Positions 9,991 to 18,386 of a stretch of 64,000 nt of DNA are shown here, one piece after another. This DNA comes from an uncultured Sphaerochaeta sp. (lineage in GTDB: Bacteria > Spirochaetota > Spirochaetia > Sphaerochaetales > Sphaerochaetaceae). Location of the stretch: the NCBI RefSeq assembly GCF_963676285.1, contig NZ_OY781063.1, positions 1,922,001 through 1,986,000 on the forward strand. Direction: 5' to 3'. The notes under the pieces are model-generated. The model was not told the DNA's origin and made no database searches. It was given only the letters and a program-made list of their open reading frames with translations. Each line of letters starts with the position of its first letter. Position 1 is the first letter of the stretch. Made by a program: the position numbers and the translations under genes.

Positions 9991-11313
9991 ATGGCAAACT
10001 CCTTAGTTGAGATGTATAGAATCAAGGATCTCCGGAAAAAGATTTTCATTACCCTAAGCCTGCTGATTGTCAGCAGGATCGGGGCAGTGATTCCTATTCC
10101 TGGGATTGATCCGGAAGTTCTGAAACTGTTTTTTCTATCCCAGAGTTCAGATTCAAATATCGGTCTTACCGAGTATCTGAACTTCTTTTCGGGTGGTGCG
10201 TTCTCCAACTTTTCTCTGTTTATGTTGGGTGTCATGCCGTACATCAGCACACAGATTATTGTACAGCTGTTGATGTTGGTTATCCCTTCACTGAAGAAGC
10301 TGGCCCAGGACCCATCCGGGCATAAGAAGATTCAGCAGTACACCAGATATGGTACGATTGTAGTTTGTCTGATTCAGTCGTATGTAGTAACCATCTACGC
10401 CAACTCCATTCCCGGCGTGATGACAATGAGCACCGTTCCGTTCACATTGGTAGCAATGCTTACCGTAACGACCGGTTCCATGCTCCTGATTTGGATCGGT
10501 AACAAGATCACCCAGTGGGGTATCGGTAACGGTATCAGTCTGTTGATCTTCGCCGGTATTGTAGCAAGATTTCCCGAGGCCGTATCGGTTCTGTTCCAGA
10601 GCATCTCCGCGGGTGTTCTGAACCCAATCGTCGTCTTGGTGGTTTTTGTAATGTTCTTGGTAGTTGTTGCTCTCGTCGTGTATGAAGAGCAGGGCGTAAG
10701 AAAGATTCCCGTGAACTATGCCAAGCGTGTGGTAGGCCGCAAGATGTACGGTGCGCAAAGTACCTACATCCCAATCAAGGTCAACCCATCAGGTGTTATC
10801 CCGGTAATCTTTGCAAGTGCTTTGCTTTCCTTCCCGTTGCAGATAGCAACCACATTGGGACAAGAGGTGAGGTGGCTTGCTGCCTTCGCTAATTGGTTGA
10901 ATCCACAGGGTGCCCCCTATCTGATTATCTACGCCCTGTTGATCATAGGGTTTGCCTTCTTCTATACCCAGGTTTCAATGAACCCGGTGGAGATGGCCAA
11001 ACAGATTCGTGAGAATGGTGGTTCAGTTCCCGGCGTACGTTCCGAGAAACTAGAAGAGTACCTTACCAAGGTGCTTAACCGCATTGTTCTCCCTGGCTCC
11101 CTGTTCTTGGCTTTCATTGCCTTGATTCCTACGTTGGTGCAGATGTTCTTCAACTTCCCTGCATCTGTTGCTATGCTTTTCGGTGGAACGTCACTACTGA
11201 TTCTTGTCGGTGTTGACTTGGATACCATGCGACAGATTGAAGGTGTTATGAAGATGCACCACTACGATGGTTTCAATGTTGACGGCAAGAAGAGGAAGTC
11301 GAAACACATTTAG
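9991..11313 (+). CDS. secY: Preprotein translocase subunit SecY
   Basis: Channel subunit of the SecYEG translocon in the inner membrane. It is 440 residues with about ten hydrophobic segments, the plug region PIPGIDPEVL near residue 35, and the conserved cytoplasmic stretch NPVEMAKQIRENGG before the last helices. It is coupled to rplO (14 bp gap). Directly after it comes rpmJ, so the adk, map and infA genes that often sit here are missing. Confidence 0.98.
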   Translation: MANSLVEMYRIKDLRKKIFITLSLLIVSRIGAVIPIPGIDPEVLKLFFLSQSSDSNIGLTEYLNFFSGGAFSNFSLFMLGVMPYISTQIIVQLLMLVIPSLKKLAQDPSGHKKIQQYTRYGTIVVCLIQSYVVTIYANSIPGVMTMSTVPFTLVAMLTVTTGSMLLIWIGNKITQWGIGNGISLLIFAGIVARFPEAVSVLFQSISAGVLNPIVVLVVFVMFLVVVALVVYEEQGVRKIPVNYAKRVVGRKMYGAQSTYIPIKVNPSGVIPVIFASALLSFPLQIATTLGQEVRWLAAFANWLNPQGAPYLIIYALLIIGFAFFYTQVSMNPVEMAKQIRENGGSVPGVRSEKLEEYLTKVLNRIVLPGSLFLAFIALIPTLVQMFFNFPASVAMLFGGTSLLILVGVDLDTMRQIEGVMKMHHYDGFNVDGKKRKSKHI

Positions 11314-11328
11314 GCTAGGAGCTAGAAC

Positions 11329-11442
11329 ATGAAAGTAAGAGCAAGTGTCAAACCGATTTGTGACAAGTGCAAAGTAGTCAGACGGAATGGGGTGGTCCGC
11401 ATTATTTGTGAGAACCCCAAGCACAAGCAGAGACAGAGATAA
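11329..11442 (+). CDS. rpmJ: 50S ribosomal protein L36, zinc-binding
   Basis: A 37-residue gene with ATG at 11329 and TAA at 11440-11442, encoding [17 protein letters not shown] at the start. The zinc ligands CDKC, a later C and an H (CENPKH) are present, so this is the C+ form. AGGAG lies at about 11317-11321. It is 15 bp downstream of secY and 53 bp upstream of rpsM. Confidence 0.96.
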   Translation: MKVRASVKPICDKCKVVRRNGVVRIICENPKHKQRQR

Positions 11443-11495
11443 ACAGGGTTCGGCGCAAGCCTTCCACTCTATTAGAGAAATTCAGGAGGCCATGA

Positions 11496-11861
11496 ATGGC
11501 GAGAATTGCAGGTGTAGATTTGCCGAACAAGGCAGTAAAAATCGCCTTGACCTATATTTATGGGATTGGTAGGTTTTCGGCGGTTGAGATTTGTGAAAAA
11601 ACAAAAATTGATCCCGATACAAGTATTAATACCCTTTCCAGTGATGATCTGGCAGTATTGCGTAAGGTAATCGAGGAAGAGTACAAAGTAGAAGGACGTT
11701 TGAGAACAGAAGTTGCTCTGAACATCAAGCGCCTTATGGACATCGGTTGCTATCGTGGCCTTCGTCATCGTAAGGGTCTTCCCGTTAACGGACAGAGGAC
11801 AAAAACCAATGCCCGTACTCGCAAGGGTAAGAAGAAGACCGTTGCGTCCAAGAAGAAATAA
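11496..11861 (+). CDS. rpsM: 30S ribosomal protein S13
   Basis: Head protein contacting P-site tRNA and S19. It is 121 residues, beginning [29 protein letters not shown] at 11484-11489 sets the ATG at 11496; a nearby ATG at 11492 is out of frame. The C-terminus [18 protein letters not shown] is typical. It is the first gene of the alpha segment. Confidence 0.98.
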   Translation: MARIAGVDLPNKAVKIALTYIYGIGRFSAVEICEKTKIDPDTSINTLSSDDLAVLRKVIEEEYKVEGRLRTEVALNIKRLMDIGCYRGLRHRKGLPVNGQRTKTNARTRKGKKKTVASKKK

Positions 11862-11875
11862 GGAGCAGATAGCAC

Positions 11876-12253
11876 ATGGCTACTATTAAACGTAAAGTCA
11901 AGAAAACGGTATATGAAGGTAATGTCTATATTCAGGCGACCTTTAACAATACCATTGTTACCGTTACCGATCTTAACGGGAATGCGGTATCTTGGGCTAG
12001 TGCCGGTGGACTTGGTTTCCGTGGCGCTAAGAAGTCCACCCCCTATGCAGCACAGACCACTGCCGAAAAGGCTGCCAAAGCTGCTATGGATAGTGGATTG
12101 CAGGAAGTGAACGTATTTGTGAAGGGACCCGGTGTTGGACGTGAGAGCGCCATCAGGACGTTGGGTGTGCTCGGACTTAAGGTCCGTTCCATTCGTGATG
12201 TCACCCCCATCCCACACAATGGATGCAGACCTCGCAAGAGTAGAAGAGTCTGA
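11876..12253 (+). CDS. rpsK: 30S ribosomal protein S11
   Basis: Platform protein of the small subunit, 125 residues. It shows [20 protein letters not shown] and the C-terminal [18 protein letters not shown], both diagnostic. The position between rpsM and rpsD is standard. Confidence 0.98.
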   Translation: MATIKRKVKKTVYEGNVYIQATFNNTIVTVTDLNGNAVSWASAGGLGFRGAKKSTPYAAQTTAEKAAKAAMDSGLQEVNVFVKGPGVGRESAIRTLGVLGLKVRSIRDVTPIPHNGCRPRKSRRV

Positions 12254-12271
12254 TGAGGAGAGAGCAGATAC

Positions 12272-12913
12272 ATGGCTAGATATACTGGACCTAAGTGCAG
12301 ATATTGTAGAGCAGAGAGGACCAAGTTGTTCCTCAAGGGTGACCGATGCCATAGTGGCAAGTGCCCGCTTAATGACATCAAGTCCACTGGGCTTCCTGGT
12401 AAGGATCCCCGCGCGCGCTCCAAGAAGCCGACCGACTACGGTTTGCAGTTGCGCGAGAAGCAGAAACTGAAGAGAACTTATTGCATGCTTGAAAAGCAGT
12501 TCAAGCTTACCTTCAATGAGGCAACAAGACTTCCTGGTAAGACCGGTGAAAACTTGATCATGCTTCTTGAGCAGAGGCTTGATAATGTGGTGTTTAGGCT
12601 CCACTTTGCTTCCAGCCGTAGTCAGGCTGCACAGCTGGTTAATCACGGACATGTTTTCGTGAATGGCAAGCGTGTTTCCATTCCTTCTTACCGCCTTCGC
12701 CCAGGTGATGAGGTTTCCGTAGGCAAGAGTGGTCAGAAGATGTTGATTATTAAAGAAAACCTCAAGGAATACACCAAAAGTGGCGTATGCCAGTGGCTGA
12801 ACCTCGATGTAGATGCCATGAAAGGCACTTTCATCGCAGTTCCGAGAAGAAGTGAAGTCACCGAGCTCGAAAAGATAAACGAGCAGCTGGTTGTCGAGTT
12901 GTATTCCAGATAA
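12272..12913 (+). CDS. rpsD: 30S ribosomal protein S4, zinc-binding form
   Basis: 16S rRNA assembly initiator with an S4 RNA-binding domain. It is 213 residues. The N-terminus has the cysteine set CRYC ... CHSGKC (about residues 9-31), the zinc-binding C+ version. The S4 domain lies around RLDNVVFRLHFASSRSQAAQLV. rpoA follows after 9 bp. Confidence 0.97.
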   Translation: MARYTGPKCRYCRAERTKLFLKGDRCHSGKCPLNDIKSTGLPGKDPRARSKKPTDYGLQLREKQKLKRTYCMLEKQFKLTFNEATRLPGKTGENLIMLLEQRLDNVVFRLHFASSRSQAAQLVNHGHVFVNGKRVSIPSYRLRPGDEVSVGKSGQKMLIIKENLKEYTKSGVCQWLNLDVDAMKGTFIAVPRRSEVTELEKINEQLVVELYSR

Positions 12914-12922
12914 GGAGTAACC

Positions 12923-13975
12923 ATGGCACGCAAAAACCTTCTGAAGGGCTTTAAGAAGCCCAAGGGGATCACCTTCGAACATAGCGCAGTTGAGCCGAAC
13001 TATGGGAAATTCATCGCTTATCCGTTTGAGAGAGGCTTTGGTACCACGATCGGTAACACGCTTAGGAGGGTACTCCTCTCATCGATCCAGGGGTATGCCG
13101 TCACTGCCGTAAAGTTCACCAGCTTCAATGAAGATGGTGTTCCCCACTTGATCTCAAGTGAATATGAGCAGCTTCCCGGTGTTCGCGAAGATATCGCGGA
13201 TATCATTGCCTCGCTCAAAAAACTACAGATCAAGATGCCCGATGACTCGGAGGGTACAAACCTCCTCATCGAGTGTAAGGGACCCGGCGTTGTGACCGGT
13301 GCAAACTTCGAGCGTGACCAGGTTGAGATCACCAACAAGGATCTGGTTCTTTTCACGATGATGGATGATGCCAACATCGAGATGGAAGTTCAGATAGACC
13401 TTGGTAGGGGCTATGTCCCGTCTGAAATCAACGAGAAGTATGTGGAAGAGATTGGGACCATCCCCATTGATGCCAGCTTCTCACCGGTTACCCGCGTAAA
13501 GTATTCGATTGAACCCACCCGTGTTGGCTATCGTAGTGATTATGACAAGCTCACACTGGAAATCTACACTGATGGTACGATTATTCCTCAGAATGCGCTT
13601 GCAGAGGCTGCTAAGATTGCAAAGGATTATTTCCAGATCTTTATTAACTTTGATGAAACGTTGATCAACAACAATGACGAAGTTGATGAAGAGGAGGAAC
13701 GCGTCCGCAAGATACTCAACACTTCCGTTGAGGAACTTGAATTGACAGTACGCTCCAGCAACTGTCTGAAGAACGCAAACATCCGAACCATCGGCGATCT
13801 CACCAAGAAGACTGAGGAAGAGATTGCAAAAACGAGGAACTTTGGCAAGAAGAGCCTCCAGGAAATTAAGGAGAAACTGAAGGAGTGGAATCTCAGCCTT
13901 GGGATGACCGACTACAGTGTCCTGAAAACTGCAATCAAAGTACCAGGGAACAAGGAAGAAGAGAATGAAGCATAA
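12923..13975 (+). CDS. rpoA: RNA polymerase subunit alpha
   Basis: Alpha subunit (350 residues) that nucleates RNA polymerase assembly and contacts upstream promoter DNA. The N-terminal dimerisation domain includes [21 protein letters not shown] (first half). The acidic linker [13 protein letters not shown] precedes the C-terminal domain with [19 protein letters not shown] and [13 protein letters not shown]. Its last 11 bases overlap rplQ, so translation of the two is probably coupled. Confidence 0.98.
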   Translation: MARKNLLKGFKKPKGITFEHSAVEPNYGKFIAYPFERGFGTTIGNTLRRVLLSSIQGYAVTAVKFTSFNEDGVPHLISSEYEQLPGVREDIADIIASLKKLQIKMPDDSEGTNLLIECKGPGVVTGANFERDQVEITNKDLVLFTMMDDANIEMEVQIDLGRGYVPSEINEKYVEEIGTIPIDASFSPVTRVKYSIEPTRVGYRSDYDKLTLEIYTDGTIIPQNALAEAAKIAKDYFQIFINFDETLINNNDEVDEEEERVRKILNTSVEELELTVRSSNCLKNANIRTIGDLTKKTEEEIAKTRNFGKKSLQEIKEKLKEWNLSLGMTDYSVLKTAIKVPGNKEEENEA

Positions 13976-14462
13976 GATTGGATTCAATGCGCTTAATAGA
14001 AGCTCTGCACACCGTAAAGCTTTGAAGCGCAACATGGTGACCAGTCTGTTCAGATATGAGCGGATTGAGACCACCAAGGCAAAGGCTCTGGAAGTACGCA
14101 AAATGGCTGAGAAAATGATCACCCGCGCTAAAGTTGACAATGTGGCCAATCGCCGCCAGATTGCACGGGACATTTATGATGAAGCAATTGTTGCAAAGCT
14201 CTTCACAGAGATCGCTCCCTTGTTTGTCGAGCGGAAGGGCGGTTACACCCGTGTCCTGAAGACCGGCAATCGTCTCGGTGACGCTGCCGAGATGGTAATC
14301 CTCGAGCTGGTGGAGAAAACTTCAAAGCCCGAGAAGAAGGCCGAAAAGAAGACTGAAAAGAAAGCTGAGAAGAAGACTGAGAAGAAATCTGAACAGAAGA
14401 CTGAAAAGAAGGCCTCAAAACCAGCCAAGAAGGCTGAGAAGAAGGACAAAGAGGAGAAATAA
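13965..14462 (+). CDS. rplQ: 50S ribosomal protein L17 with lysine-rich tail
   Basis: L17 sits near the tunnel exit. The core (residues 1 to about 120, beginning [19 protein letters not shown]) is normal. The protein continues for about 45 residues as a low-complexity Lys/Glu/Ala/Thr tail of [12 protein letters not shown] units, giving 165 residues against the usual 115-130. It is the last gene of the superoperon and overlaps rpoA by 11 bp. Confidence 0.97.
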   Translation: MKHKIGFNALNRSSAHRKALKRNMVTSLFRYERIETTKAKALEVRKMAEKMITRAKVDNVANRRQIARDIYDEAIVAKLFTEIAPLFVERKGGYTRVLKTGNRLGDAAEMVILELVEKTSKPEKKAEKKTEKKAEKKTEKKSEQKTEKKASKPAKKAEKKDKEEK

Positions 14463-14510
14463 GCCTCTATTGGGTCTCTTCACCTGTAGTATATGCCCGT
14501 ATGGGCAAAG

Positions 14511-14539
14511 CCGCTGTTGTAATGACAGCGGTTTTGTTT
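14511..14539 (+). terminator. Intrinsic terminator of the ribosomal superoperon
   Basis: A 7-bp GC-rich stem (CCGCTGT at 14511-14517 with ACAGCGG at 14525-14531) with a 7-base loop is followed by TTTTGTTT. It lies about 50 bp after the rplQ stop and before an independent promoter for the next operon. Confidence 0.85.
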
Positions 14540-14616
14540 ATTCTGATGAATGTGCAATTATCAACAAACTGTTGTACAACTTGTACTGTAAGCCAAGATA
14601 ACAGATGGGTTTAGCC

Positions 14617-14645
14617 TTGACAATTCTGACAGCCGTACGTATTAT
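14617..14645 (+). promoter_or_regulatory. Sigma-70-type promoter for rny operon
   Basis: TTGACA at 14617-14622 and TATTAT at 14640-14645 are separated by exactly 17 bp. A second TATAAT at 14654-14659 lies nearer the gene but has no matching -35. The ribosome-binding site AGGGGG is at 14660-14665. Confidence 0.7.
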
Positions 14646-14671
14646 TGTACCATTATAATAGGGGGTAGTAT

Positions 14672-16204
14672 ATGAACAATATACTTTTGATCCTCCTAAG
14701 TTGTTTTATTGGTATCATCTTTGGTTGGTTAGGCCGTTGGCTGTATGCGAAATTTAAGCTTACCTCCGTTGAACAGAAAGCTATTAGGTTGAATGAGGAA
14801 GCTATAAAGGAAGCGGAAGCAAAAAGCAAAGAGCTTTTGCTTGAGACTCGGGATCAGTTGTTGAAAGAACAACAACAGCAGGAACGAGAGGCTAGAGAGA
14901 GACGGATTGAACTGCAACGTTCTGAGAGAAGACTCACGCAAAAAGAGGAAAATCTCGAGCATAAGCAGGCTGAATTGGATGCTATCAAAAAGCAATTGGG
15001 AGATTGGGAAGGAAACCTTTCCAAGAAAGAACAAGAGATTGCCGAAAAAGAAGGCAGCTTGATTACAGAACTTGAACGTATCGCTGGACTTTCTGCTGAT
15101 GAAGCCAAGAATATCATCATGGAAACCATGTACAACGATGCGAGGAGAGATGCCCAGCTCATGATCAACAAGATTGAGCAAGAGGCCCAGCTCTCCGCTG
15201 ACAAAAAAGCAAGGGATATCGTCGTTACCTCGATTCAAAGGTTGGCAACAGAGGTCGTCAGTGATGCGACGGTCAGTTCAGTGAATCTTCCCAGTGATGA
15301 GATGAAAGGCAGGATAATCGGTCGTGAAGGCCGCAATATTCGCACCTTGGAAACACTCACTGGTGTGGATGTAATTATCGATGATACGCCTGAGGCTGTA
15401 GTTATTTCCTGTTTTGACCCAGTTAGGAAGGAAATTGCTCGTGTCGCGCTCGAGAGACTTGTCCAGGATGGAAGAATTCATCCGGCACGTATCGAAGAGG
15501 TGGTGAACAAGGTATCGAAGGAAGTGGGGAGGATCATTGCAGACGAAGGTGAGAAAGTCATCTTCGACCTAGGGGTACATAATGTGAGCCCTGAGATGAT
15601 TCGTGCACTTGGTCGACTGTACTTTAGGACCAGCTACGGGCAGAATGTGTTGAATCACTCGAAGGAAGTAGCCATTCTCTCCGGCATGATCGCCAGTGAG
15701 GTCGGTGCAAATAGTGAGTTGGCACTCCGTGCTGGACTCCTGCATGACATCGGAAAAGGAACTGAAACTGAGAGTGACGCAAACCACGCGGAAATGGGCG
15801 CGGAAATGGCTAAACGACTTGGGGAAGATCCCAAGATTGTGAATGCCATCCTTGCTCACCATAACGATACAGAACCGCAGACCCTGGAAGCAGTAATTGT
15901 GCAGATAGCCGATGCTATCAGTGCAGCGAGACCAGGAGCAAGGCGGGAGACGCTCGATAATTACATCAAGCGCCTTGAGTCGCTGGAACACATCGCTGAG
16001 AGTTTTGAAGGCGTGGATAAGGCATATGCCATCCAAGCCGGTAGAGAACTCAGGATATTGGTTAATAATGACCAGGTCAACGACGACGGGGCTAAGGAGA
16101 TTGCCAAGGGCATCGCCAGCCGCATTGAAGCTGAACTGAGGTATCCGGGCAGAATCAAGGTGACCATCATCCGTGAGATGAGGGTTGTCGAGTACGCTAG
16201 GTAG
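14672..16204 (+). CDS. rny: Ribonuclease Y
   Basis: Membrane-anchored endoribonuclease that starts mRNA decay. It is 510 residues: an N-terminal transmembrane helix (about residues 3-23), a long charged coiled coil (about 30-190), a KH domain with GRIIGREGRNIRTLE (about 210-225), and an HD domain with the metal-binding LLHDIGKG (about 355-362). The architecture is complete and standard. A strong promoter and AGGGGG Shine-Dalgarno precede it. It forms an operon with the YmdB-like phosphodiesterase and tlyA; rny next to ymdB is also known in Firmicutes. Confidence 0.97.
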   Translation: MNNILLILLSCFIGIIFGWLGRWLYAKFKLTSVEQKAIRLNEEAIKEAEAKSKELLLETRDQLLKEQQQQEREARERRIELQRSERRLTQKEENLEHKQAELDAIKKQLGDWEGNLSKKEQEIAEKEGSLITELERIAGLSADEAKNIIMETMYNDARRDAQLMINKIEQEAQLSADKKARDIVVTSIQRLATEVVSDATVSSVNLPSDEMKGRIIGREGRNIRTLETLTGVDVIIDDTPEAVVISCFDPVRKEIARVALERLVQDGRIHPARIEEVVNKVSKEVGRIIADEGEKVIFDLGVHNVSPEMIRALGRLYFRTSYGQNVLNHSKEVAILSGMIASEVGANSELALRAGLLHDIGKGTETESDANHAEMGAEMAKRLGEDPKIVNAILAHHNDTEPQTLEAVIVQIADAISAARPGARRETLDNYIKRLESLEHIAESFEGVDKAYAIQAGRELRILVNNDQVNDDGAKEIAKGIASRIEAELRYPGRIKVTIIREMRVVEYAR

Positions 16205-16211
16205 GTTGTCT

Positions 16212-17012
16212 GTGTCTGATGCTAAAACAATGGTAGTCCTGCTTTTGGGAGATGTCTGTGGACAGCCCGGGAGCAGGGCTCTCTTTCTTGGATTACATAC
16301 ATTGGTCAAGGATTATCGAGCTGACATGGTCATCGTGAATGGTGAGAATGCAGCCGGTGGTTTTGGCCTGAATGCCGATTTAATGAACCAATTTTTCTCA
16401 CTTGGGGTGAATGTGATCACCAGTGGGAACCATATCTGGCAGCAGGATGACTTAAGGCCACTGCTGGATAGCGAGAAACGTTTGCTTCGTCCTGCTAACT
16501 ATCCCCCTGCAGCACCTGGTCATGGATCTGTGGTCGTTGAGATCAAGGGTCATAAGGTTGGTGTCCTCAACCTGCAAGGAAGGCAGTCCCTGCCATCCAT
16601 TGATTGTCCTTTCAGAGTTGGGTCTGACCAAGTGGCAAAGTTGCGAAAGCAGACTTCCCTGATCTTTGTAGATTTCCATGCAGAGAACCCTGAGGAGAAA
16701 GAAGCCTTGGCGCTCTATCTTGATGGCAAAGTGAGTGCAGTAGTTGGGACACATACCCACGTACAGACCGCTGATGAGAAAATTCTTCCCCAGAAGACTG
16801 CTTACATTACGGATTTAGGTCTCTGTGGCCCTTCGGAGAGTGTCATAGGCTCGAAGCCTGATATTTCGATTGCAAGGCAACTTACCCAAATGCCGCTTCG
16901 CAGCGAGATTGCTGATACTGCACCGGTCATACAGGGGGTATGCATTACCCTGGATACTGCCAGTGGACAGGCGCTCATTATCGAACGATTTACGAGGTTG
17001 TACGATATTTGA
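16212..17012 (+). CDS. YmdB-type metallophosphoesterase (TIGR00282 family)
   Basis: Calcineurin-like phosphoesterase; the characterised relative YmdB of Bacillus hydrolyses 2',3'-cyclic nucleotides. Visible metal-site motifs are GDVCGQPG near the N-terminus, NGENAAGGFG, SGNHIW and GTHTHVQTAD. The start is uncertain. GTG at 16212, just after the rny stop, gives 266 residues; ATG at 16230 (MVVLLLGD) is the alternative, and upstream in-frame starts lie inside rny. It ends in a TGATG overlap with tlyA. Its place after rny suggests a role in RNA turnover, which is an inference. Confidence 0.9.
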   Translation: MSDAKTMVVLLLGDVCGQPGSRALFLGLHTLVKDYRADMVIVNGENAAGGFGLNADLMNQFFSLGVNVITSGNHIWQQDDLRPLLDSEKRLLRPANYPPAAPGHGSVVVEIKGHKVGVLNLQGRQSLPSIDCPFRVGSDQVAKLRKQTSLIFVDFHAENPEEKEALALYLDGKVSAVVGTHTHVQTADEKILPQKTAYITDLGLCGPSESVIGSKPDISIARQLTQMPLRSEIADTAPVIQGVCITLDTASGQALIIERFTRLYDI

Positions 17013-17788
17013 TGAAAGAAAGGAAGGTAGCCCTGCTGCAGGCCCTCTGCCAGCAGTATGATGAGTACACCAAGGACCAACTCACTGCATACATCGTCTG
17101 CCGTAATGTGTTGGTGGATGGAGTGTTGTCCACTGATCCCAAACAGTTGGTGTCCTCTCATGCAACCTTTTCTTTTACCTTTGATACCTATGTCTCCCGT
17201 GGTGGTTTCAAGCTCGAGCATGCCCTGAATAAGTTTTCCCTGGATGTAAGCGGATTGGTGATGCTTGATGCGGGCTCATCCACAGGAGGCTTCACGGATT
17301 GCCTGCTCAAACATGGGGCTGCCTTGGTGCATAGTGTGGATGTGGGGTACAACCAGCTCGATTGGAAACTCCGCACCCATGAGCAAGTGCAGGTGCATGA
17401 ACGGCAAAACATCATGACCTTGGAATACTTGGATCCTCCTTGCGATGCTGCTGTGTGCGATCTTTCCTTCCGTTCCATTGCAGGGGCTGCAAGCCATATC
17501 CTCTCACTCTGCAAAAATACCTGGCTGGTCTCTCTGATCAAACCGCAGTTTGAGGTTCCTAAGGGCTTGGAGGATTTCAACGGAGTTGTTGGGGACCCTG
17601 AGGTTCTTTTGGATGTAATGCTTAGAGTGTTTGATTTGCTTGAAGAGGATGGGGTAGGCATACACGAACTTACAAAAAGTCCAATCAAGGGTCATAAAGG
17701 CAATGTTGAATTCCTTGCACTTCTGAAGCCAGAGGTCGGAATGGATAAGAATTCCTTTTCATCGCGAGTAAAGGCTCTATTGTTCTAA
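17012..17788 (+). CDS. tlyA: TlyA family rRNA 2'-O-methyltransferase
   Basis: Family of 16S/23S rRNA cytidine 2'-O-methylases, historically called hemolysin A. It is 258 residues from the ATG overlapping the previous stop. An N-terminal S4-like domain (residues about 1-65) is followed by YVSRGGFKLEHAL and the SAM-binding LDAGSSTGGFTDCLL. The K-D-K-E catalytic positions appear in RGGFKLE, CDLSFRS, LIKPQFEV and GNVEFLALL. The last 12 bases overlap, tail to tail, the convergent GerMN gene. Confidence 0.93.
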   Translation: MKERKVALLQALCQQYDEYTKDQLTAYIVCRNVLVDGVLSTDPKQLVSSHATFSFTFDTYVSRGGFKLEHALNKFSLDVSGLVMLDAGSSTGGFTDCLLKHGAALVHSVDVGYNQLDWKLRTHEQVQVHERQNIMTLEYLDPPCDAAVCDLSFRSIAGAASHILSLCKNTWLVSLIKPQFEVPKGLEDFNGVVGDPEVLLDVMLRVFDLLEEDGVGIHELTKSPIKGHKGNVEFLALLKPEVGMDKNSFSSRVKALLF

Positions 17789-18319
17789 CGGTTCTCCCTC
17801 AACCAAAATAACCAAATCCTTGACCTGGCTGAATGCTATGGCAGTGGTTTTCATCTGTTCTATTGCTTTCTCAATATCCAAGCTATCCAAGAACTCCTTA
17901 CTTACATCAACAAAGAGGATCTTGTTTGACAGCGTTACTCCGATAAGGACGGTTTTCGGGTGAATATAGCTAACCAATCCTGAGCTGAGCACCTCTCTCG
18001 TAGGTCCCTTAAGCAGTGCCTCATAACTGTCATGGTATCGGCTCCCTCCCATTCGTTTGGTTTGGAGGGAGACCAGTTGCTGCTTTCCTCTGGCAGTGAT
18101 GAATGCAACCTGTACTGTCCTGACCTGAGTCGATAGGAGGGGGGTGACCTCTCCTTGTCGGGCATACAGGAGAACACCACTGGAAACGATTGCTTGGCGA
18201 ACCCTTGGATAACCAAGGGCGAAAACACCAAGGGTGAAAAGAATCCATGCTAATAGTATAATTAAGGGAGAGATAGTGCGTCTTGGTTTGGGAGCTTCAT
18301 CCATTTCCATGGGAGTCAT
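17777..18319 (-). CDS. GerMN-domain membrane protein
   Basis: Single-pass protein of 180 residues with a short cytoplasmic N-terminus, one transmembrane helix (about residues 18-38, rich in Leu/Ile) and an exported domain. The segment SYEALLKGPT ... KILFVDVSKEFL ... QMKTTAIAFSQVKDLVILVEGE matches the GerMN sporulation/germination fold, which is also common in non-sporulating bacteria. Its job here is unknown. Upstream in-frame Met codons at positions 1, 4 and 6 make the exact start uncertain. It is convergent with tlyA and divergent from ptsI. Confidence 0.8.
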   Translation of the reverse strand: MTPMEMDEAPKPRRTISPLIILLAWILFTLGVFALGYPRVRQAIVSSGVLLYARQGEVTPLLSTQVRTVQVAFITARGKQQLVSLQTKRMGGSRYHDSYEALLKGPTREVLSSGLVSYIHPKTVLIGVTLSNKILFVDVSKEFLDSLDIEKAIEQMKTTAIAFSQVKDLVILVEGEPLEQ

Positions 18320-18348
18320 TCTACCAGAACTGTTGGAGGGTTTCCAGC

Positions 18349-18377
18349 TTTACATCTGACCATAAAGTCCGTATAGT
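18349..18377 (+). promoter_or_regulatory. Promoter of ptsI, placing the start at the ATG
   Basis: TTTACA (18349-18354) and TATAGT (18372-18377) are spaced by 17 bp. The -10 box ends only nine bases before the ptsI ATG at 18387, so transcription should begin within a few bases of the start codon. Confidence 0.6.
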
Positions 18378-18386
18378 ACATTACAT

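Noticed and set aside
11765..12982. 405-codon minus-strand frame opposite rpsM-rpsK-rpsD
   Set aside because: It lies entirely opposite conserved ribosomal protein genes, has no ribosome-binding site and no recognisable domain.
14654..14659. TATAAT as the main rny -10 box
   Set aside because: The TTGACA lies 31 bp away from it, whereas TATTAT at 14640 is at the ideal 17 bp; it may be a secondary element.
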